From DASSUW01 sp963740605 (GTDB taxonomy: Bacteria; Actinomycetota; Thermoleophilia; Solirubrobacterales; Solirubrobacteraceae), in NCBI GenBank assembly GCA_963740605.1, contig CAVUFC010000036.1, positions 186,001 to 250,000 of the forward strand: a stretch of 64,000 nucleotides of DNA, in the 5' to 3' direction. Under the pieces are notes generated by a model, which saw nothing but the letters and a program-made list of their open reading frames with translations, did not search any database and was not told the DNA's origin. Positions 60,817 through 64,000 of the stretch are shown piece by piece (within the stretch, counting starts at the first letter, position 1; every line of letters starts with the position of its first letter). The position numbers were made by a program, and so were the translations under genes.

Positions 60817-63030
60817 CTACGCGGCGGCGGGCGCCGGGACGGGCATGCGGCCGCTGCGGCCGGTGCCCTCGTGGCCCAGCTCCGGCAGCCACTGCAGCCA
60901 GCGCGGCAGGTACCAGTTCCACTTGCCGAGCAGCTTCATCGACGCCGGGAGCAGGACGCCGCGGATGATCGTCGCGTCGATCAGGATCGCGGCGGCGAGG
61001 CCGACACCGAGTTGCTTCATCTCGAGCCCGCTCTCGGTGGCGAACACGCCGAACACGAGCACCATCACCATGGCGGCGGCGGTGACCGTGCCGGCCGTGG
61101 TCTTGATGCCGTGCGCGACCGCCTTCTCGGTGCTCATGCCGCGCTGCCACGCCTCGCGCACCCGGCTCAGGATGAACACGTGGTAGTCCATCGAGAGGCC
61201 GAAGAGGATCACGAAGAGGAACAGCGGCAGCCACGAGGCGATCGCGCCGTTGGACTCGAAGCCCAGCAGCTTCTCGCCGTGACCGTTCTGGAAGATCAGC
61301 GTCAGCAGGCCGTAGGCGGCACCGACCGACAGCAGGTTGAGCACGATCGCCTTGATCGGGATCACGATCGACCGGAACGTCACGAGTAGCAGCAGGAACG
61401 CGAGCCCGAGCACGAAGCCGAACACCAGCGGCGTCTTGGACTTCATGAGGCTGTTGAAGTCGGCCTCGGCCGCAGCCTGGCCCGACACCTCGGCGGTGAT
61501 GCCGCTGTCGCGGTCGAGCGTCGCCGGCAGCACGTCCTCGCGGATGTGCTTGACGGCCGCCGTGCCCTCGTCGCCCGACCCGGTGCCGGGCAGGCCGACG
61601 CTGAGGATGGCGACGTTGTGCGCCGCGTTGACCTCAGTGGTGACCTCGCCCGGGAGCTGGTCGTCGTGGGCGACGGCCGTCTCGAATCCGGCGATGGCCT
61701 TCTGGGTCTGCGGTGCGTTGACGTCGTTCGCCTTGACCACGACGGTCGCGGGAGCGGCGGCCGACGGGAACGCGGCCTGCACCTTGTGGTACGTCTGGAT
61801 CGTCGAGAGGTCCTGCGGGAGATCCTCGGTGCCGGAGAGCTTCGTCTGCATGCCGAGCGCGGGGATCGTGAGCGCGACGAGCAGGCCGCCGGCGAGCACG
61901 ACCGCCACGAGCGGACGGCGCATGACGCGGTCGACCGTCCAGCCCCAGACGCGTGAGTCACGCGCCTCGCTGCGGCGACGCAGCAGCGGGATCCGGCCCT
62001 TGTTGATCTTGTCGCCGAACGCGGCGAGGATCGCGGGGAGCACGGTGAGCGAGCCGAGGACGGCGACGGCGACGACGAGGATGGTGCCGAGGCCCATGCC
62101 CATGAATGTCGAGTTGCCGGTGATGAACATGCCGGCCATCGCGATCATCACGGTCAGGCCCGAGATGAGCACGGCGCGACCGGACGTGGCCGCTGCCATG
62201 TCGAGCGCGTCGAGCTTGCTGCGACCGGCCGCTCGCTCTTCGCGTTCCCGTCGGATGTAGAACAGCGAGTAGTCGACGCCGACGGCCAGACCGACGAGCG
62301 TGACGACCTGCACGGTGACGCTGTCAGCAGGAACGAGCTGGCTGGCGATGCCGACCAGGCCGACCGTGCCCATCACGGCGGTCAGGGCGAGCACGACCGG
62401 AACCGCGGCGGCCAGGAGCGCGCCGAAGGTGATCAGGAGGATCAGGAGCGTCACGCCGAGCGAGAGCATCGTCGAGCGGTTCTGCTCTGCCGACTGCGAC
62501 TTGGTGAGCTCCTTGTCGACGCTCGCCGAGCCGAACTCGCCGATCGAGACGTCGCTGTGGGCGTCGGAGACCTTGTTGACCGCGGCCACGACCGGATCGA
62601 TGCGGTCGGTCGCCGTGTCGGGGTCGCCCTTGATGTCGAACTGGACGAGCGCGGAGTGGCCGTCCTTGGAGACCTGGCCGTCCTTGCCGAGCGGCGAGAC
62701 GACGTTCGTCGCGACCGGTTGAGCGGCGACGGCGCTCTGCACGTCCTTGACGGCGGCGCGGAAGGCAGGATCCTTGACCGTCAGCTTGGAGCTCTGCACG
62801 AGGACCATCTCACCGGCGGCGTCGCTGAAGCCGGCGTCGGCGATGATCTTCTCGGCGGCGCGGGACTCGCCGTCGTACTGATCGGCGCTCGTGGGCTCCT
62901 TGGTGCCGGTGAGGTTGCCGGCCATGAGGGCGACGAGCACGAATACCAGCCATCCGATGATGGCGGTCTTCTTGTGCCGCGCACTCCAGCGTCCGGCCCG
63001 GGCGGCGATTCCGCCGGGGGTCTGTTGCAT
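60817..63030 (-). CDS. MMPL/RND family transporter
   Basis: A 737-residue transporter with about twelve helices in two RND-type repeats. The first helix is TAIIGWLVFVLVALMAGNLTG; VGLAVGVDYSLFYIRRERE near residue 265 and LFGLSMDYHVFILSRVREAW near 620 are the repeated signature blocks with the proton-path Asp. Two extracytoplasmic loops of about 140 residues follow helices 1 and 7. Such proteins move lipids or drugs outward. AAGGAG ahead of the ATG at 63030 fixes the start. Divergent from a sensor kinase gene (199 bp). Confidence 0.92.
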   Translation of the reverse strand: MQQTPGGIAARAGRWSARHKKTAIIGWLVFVLVALMAGNLTGTKEPTSADQYDGESRAAEKIIADAGFSDAAGEMVLVQSSKLTVKDPAFRAAVKDVQSAVAAQPVATNVVSPLGKDGQVSKDGHSALVQFDIKGDPDTATDRIDPVVAAVNKVSDAHSDVSIGEFGSASVDKELTKSQSAEQNRSTMLSLGVTLLILLITFGALLAAAVPVVLALTAVMGTVGLVGIASQLVPADSVTVQVVTLVGLAVGVDYSLFYIRREREERAAGRSKLDALDMAAATSGRAVLISGLTVMIAMAGMFITGNSTFMGMGLGTILVVAVAVLGSLTVLPAILAAFGDKINKGRIPLLRRRSEARDSRVWGWTVDRVMRRPLVAVVLAGGLLVALTIPALGMQTKLSGTEDLPQDLSTIQTYHKVQAAFPSAAAPATVVVKANDVNAPQTQKAIAGFETAVAHDDQLPGEVTTEVNAAHNVAILSVGLPGTGSGDEGTAAVKHIREDVLPATLDRDSGITAEVSGQAAAEADFNSLMKSKTPLVFGFVLGLAFLLLLVTFRSIVIPIKAIVLNLLSVGAAYGLLTLIFQNGHGEKLLGFESNGAIASWLPLFLFVILFGLSMDYHVFILSRVREAWQRGMSTEKAVAHGIKTTAGTVTAAAMVMVLVFGVFATESGLEMKQLGVGLAAAILIDATIIRGVLLPASMKLLGKWNWYLPRWLQWLPELGHEGTGRSGRMPVPAPAAA

Positions 63031-63213
63031 GTGGTGGCTCCTTGAGGTCATGGGGAACGAGGAGCATCGTCTCGACACGGCGGTCCGCAGACGGCCCGGG
63101 TAGCTGGCGTCTGGAAATGCGCCACCTCCAGGGGCGATGGTGGGGCTGCCCCCCGATGTCGGAGCGGCTCATCGCACTCTCATGGGCGGCTGGTTGCCTG
63201 GGCCGATGCGCGC

Positions 63214-63219
63214 TAGCGT
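63214..63219 (+). promoter_or_regulatory. -10 box of the sensor kinase gene
   Basis: TAGCGT ends ten bases before the ATG at 63230. Confidence 0.45.
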
Positions 63220-63229
63220 CGGCAGTGCG

Positions 63230-64000
63230 ATGGCTTCCCTGCCCGTTCGCCTGCGCGTGACGCTCGCGTTCGCGGGCGTGATGGCGATCCTGCTCACGGT
63301 GGCCGGCGTGGCGCTCTACACGCGCCTCGCGGCCGAGCTCGACAGCACGATCAACCAGGGCCTGCACTCGCGCGCCGCCGACCTGCTGCCGGCGGCGCGG
63401 AGCGGTCGGCCGCTGCCGCCCGACGACGAGAAGAACTTCGCGCGCGTGGCCCGCGCCGGAGATCGGCTGCCCGATCTCGGGGAACCCGTGCGCGTGGTCC
63501 GGACCCGGCTCGACGCATCGCGCGCGCTCGTCGTCGGCACCACGATCGACGATCGCGACGACGCGCTGAAGACGCTGGTGGTCCTGCTCGTGATCGGCCT
63601 GCCGATCATGCTCGTGCTCGCGTCGCTGGCCGGCTACGGGGCGGCCGCCGCGGCGCTGCGCCCGGTCGAGCGCATGCGCCGTCAGGCCGCTGGGATGGCG
63701 GCGCCGAGCGGGCGCCTGCCGGTCGGGCCCGCCGACGACGAGATCGGCCGGCTCGGCACGACGCTGAACGCGATGCTCGCCCGCATCGAGGAGGCGTACG
63801 AGCGCGAGCGCGCGTTCGTGGCCGACGCCAGCCACGAGCTCCGCACACCGCTGGCGACCCTCAAGGCCGAGCTCGAGCTGGCACTGCGCAAGGGCCGTAG
63901 CGTCGAGGAGCTGCAGGCGGCGCTGCGCTCGGCCGCCGAGGAGACCGACCGTCTCGTCGCGCTGGCCGAGGACCTGCTCGTGCTCGCGCGCGTCGAGGAG
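63230..64000 (+). CDS. Sensor histidine kinase, N-terminal part (runs off the window)
   Basis: The open frame of 257 residues continues past the right edge. Helix 1 is VTLAFAGVMAILLTVAGVAL, helix 2 is LVVLLVIGLPIMLVLASLAG, with a short extracytoplasmic segment of about 85 residues between them. A HAMP domain follows (ALRPVERMRRQAAGMAAPSG, DDEIGRLGTTLNAML), then the dimerisation domain with the phospho-accepting His in FVADASHELRTPLATLKAEL. The ATPase domain lies outside. No response regulator precedes it; it may follow. Divergent from the MMPL transporter, which it may control. Confidence 0.88.
   Translation, partial: MASLPVRLRVTLAFAGVMAILLTVAGVALYTRLAAELDSTINQGLHSRAADLLPAARSGRPLPPDDEKNFARVARAGDRLPDLGEPVRVVRTRLDASRALVVGTTIDDRDDALKTLVVLLVIGLPIMLVLASLAGYGAAAAALRPVERMRRQAAGMAAPSGRLPVGPADDEIGRLGTTLNAMLARIEEAYERERAFVADASHELRTPLATLKAELELALRKGRSVEELQAALRSAAEETDRLVALAEDLLVLARVEE

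Overview
This window is a GC-rich, gene-dense stretch of chromosome from an actinobacterium. The best guess is the class Thermoleophilia, order Solirubrobacterales. That placement is an inference from the TreS-maltokinase glucan genes, the fn3-like and DUF11 secreted proteins, the very GC-rich third codon positions and the recurrent TAGNNT boxes close to start codons; there is no rRNA here to confirm it. I count about 52 protein genes or gene remnants and one tRNA, tRNA-Tyr(GTA). I see no rRNA, CRISPR array, insertion sequence or prophage.

Layout. 0-2 kb: the 3' end of trehalose synthase treS and maltokinase mak, then a frameshifted secreted-protein relic. 2.7-7.5 kb: a zinc alcohol dehydrogenase-cupin operon facing a broken MmyB-type regulator that is fused to the back half of an aldo/keto reductase, then a GNAT acetyltransferase and two hydrolases. 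7.5-14.2 kb: an arabinose module (araA, araD, araB, a LacI-type regulator, a GH127 beta-L-arabinofuranosidase) with three matching operators. 14.2-25.4 kb: the alpha-glucan/trehalose genes glgB, treZ, glgX, treY and a GT4 glycogen-synthase-like gene, with one secreted fn3-like protein. 25.3-36.7 kb: mixed housekeeping and regulatory genes, including a divergent YrdC/Sua5-like protein, an AhpD-like protein, a DsbA-like protein, a DEAH helicase, an EAL-HDOD protein, a GAF-GGDEF protein, clpP, a response regulator with a pseudo-receiver and an EamA exporter.

36.7-49.8 kb is the most interesting block. A seven-gene minus-strand run (a Rieske oxygenase, two TetR regulators and a PotDBCA-type ABC importer) faces a four-gene plus-strand run (two PYROXD2/CrtI-like flavoproteins, an acyl-CoA dehydrogenase and an ADP-forming acyl-CoA ligase) across a 68-bp divergent promoter region. 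The gene content suggests one uptake-and-degradation pathway for a substrate I cannot identify, possibly cationic or methylated.

49.8-64 kb: folE2/mptA-like GTP cyclohydrolase, the principal sigma factor with a structured leader, tRNA-Tyr, a lysine-rich protein, an arginase-family protein, an SDR, a solute-binding protein coupled to an N-terminally truncated subtilase, an OpuAC fragment, an alpha/beta hydrolase, a frameshifted LuxR-type ATPase regulator, an MMPL transporter and a sensor kinase that runs off the window.

Three architectural themes recur. Almost all tail-to-tail gene pairs overlap, six of them by exactly the four bases of a shared CTAG/TTAG stop. Many genes carry a TAGNNT-like -10 box only 6-11 bases before the start codon, implying leaderless transcripts. 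Several genes are broken or chimeric, and two contain palindromic elements inserted in frame.
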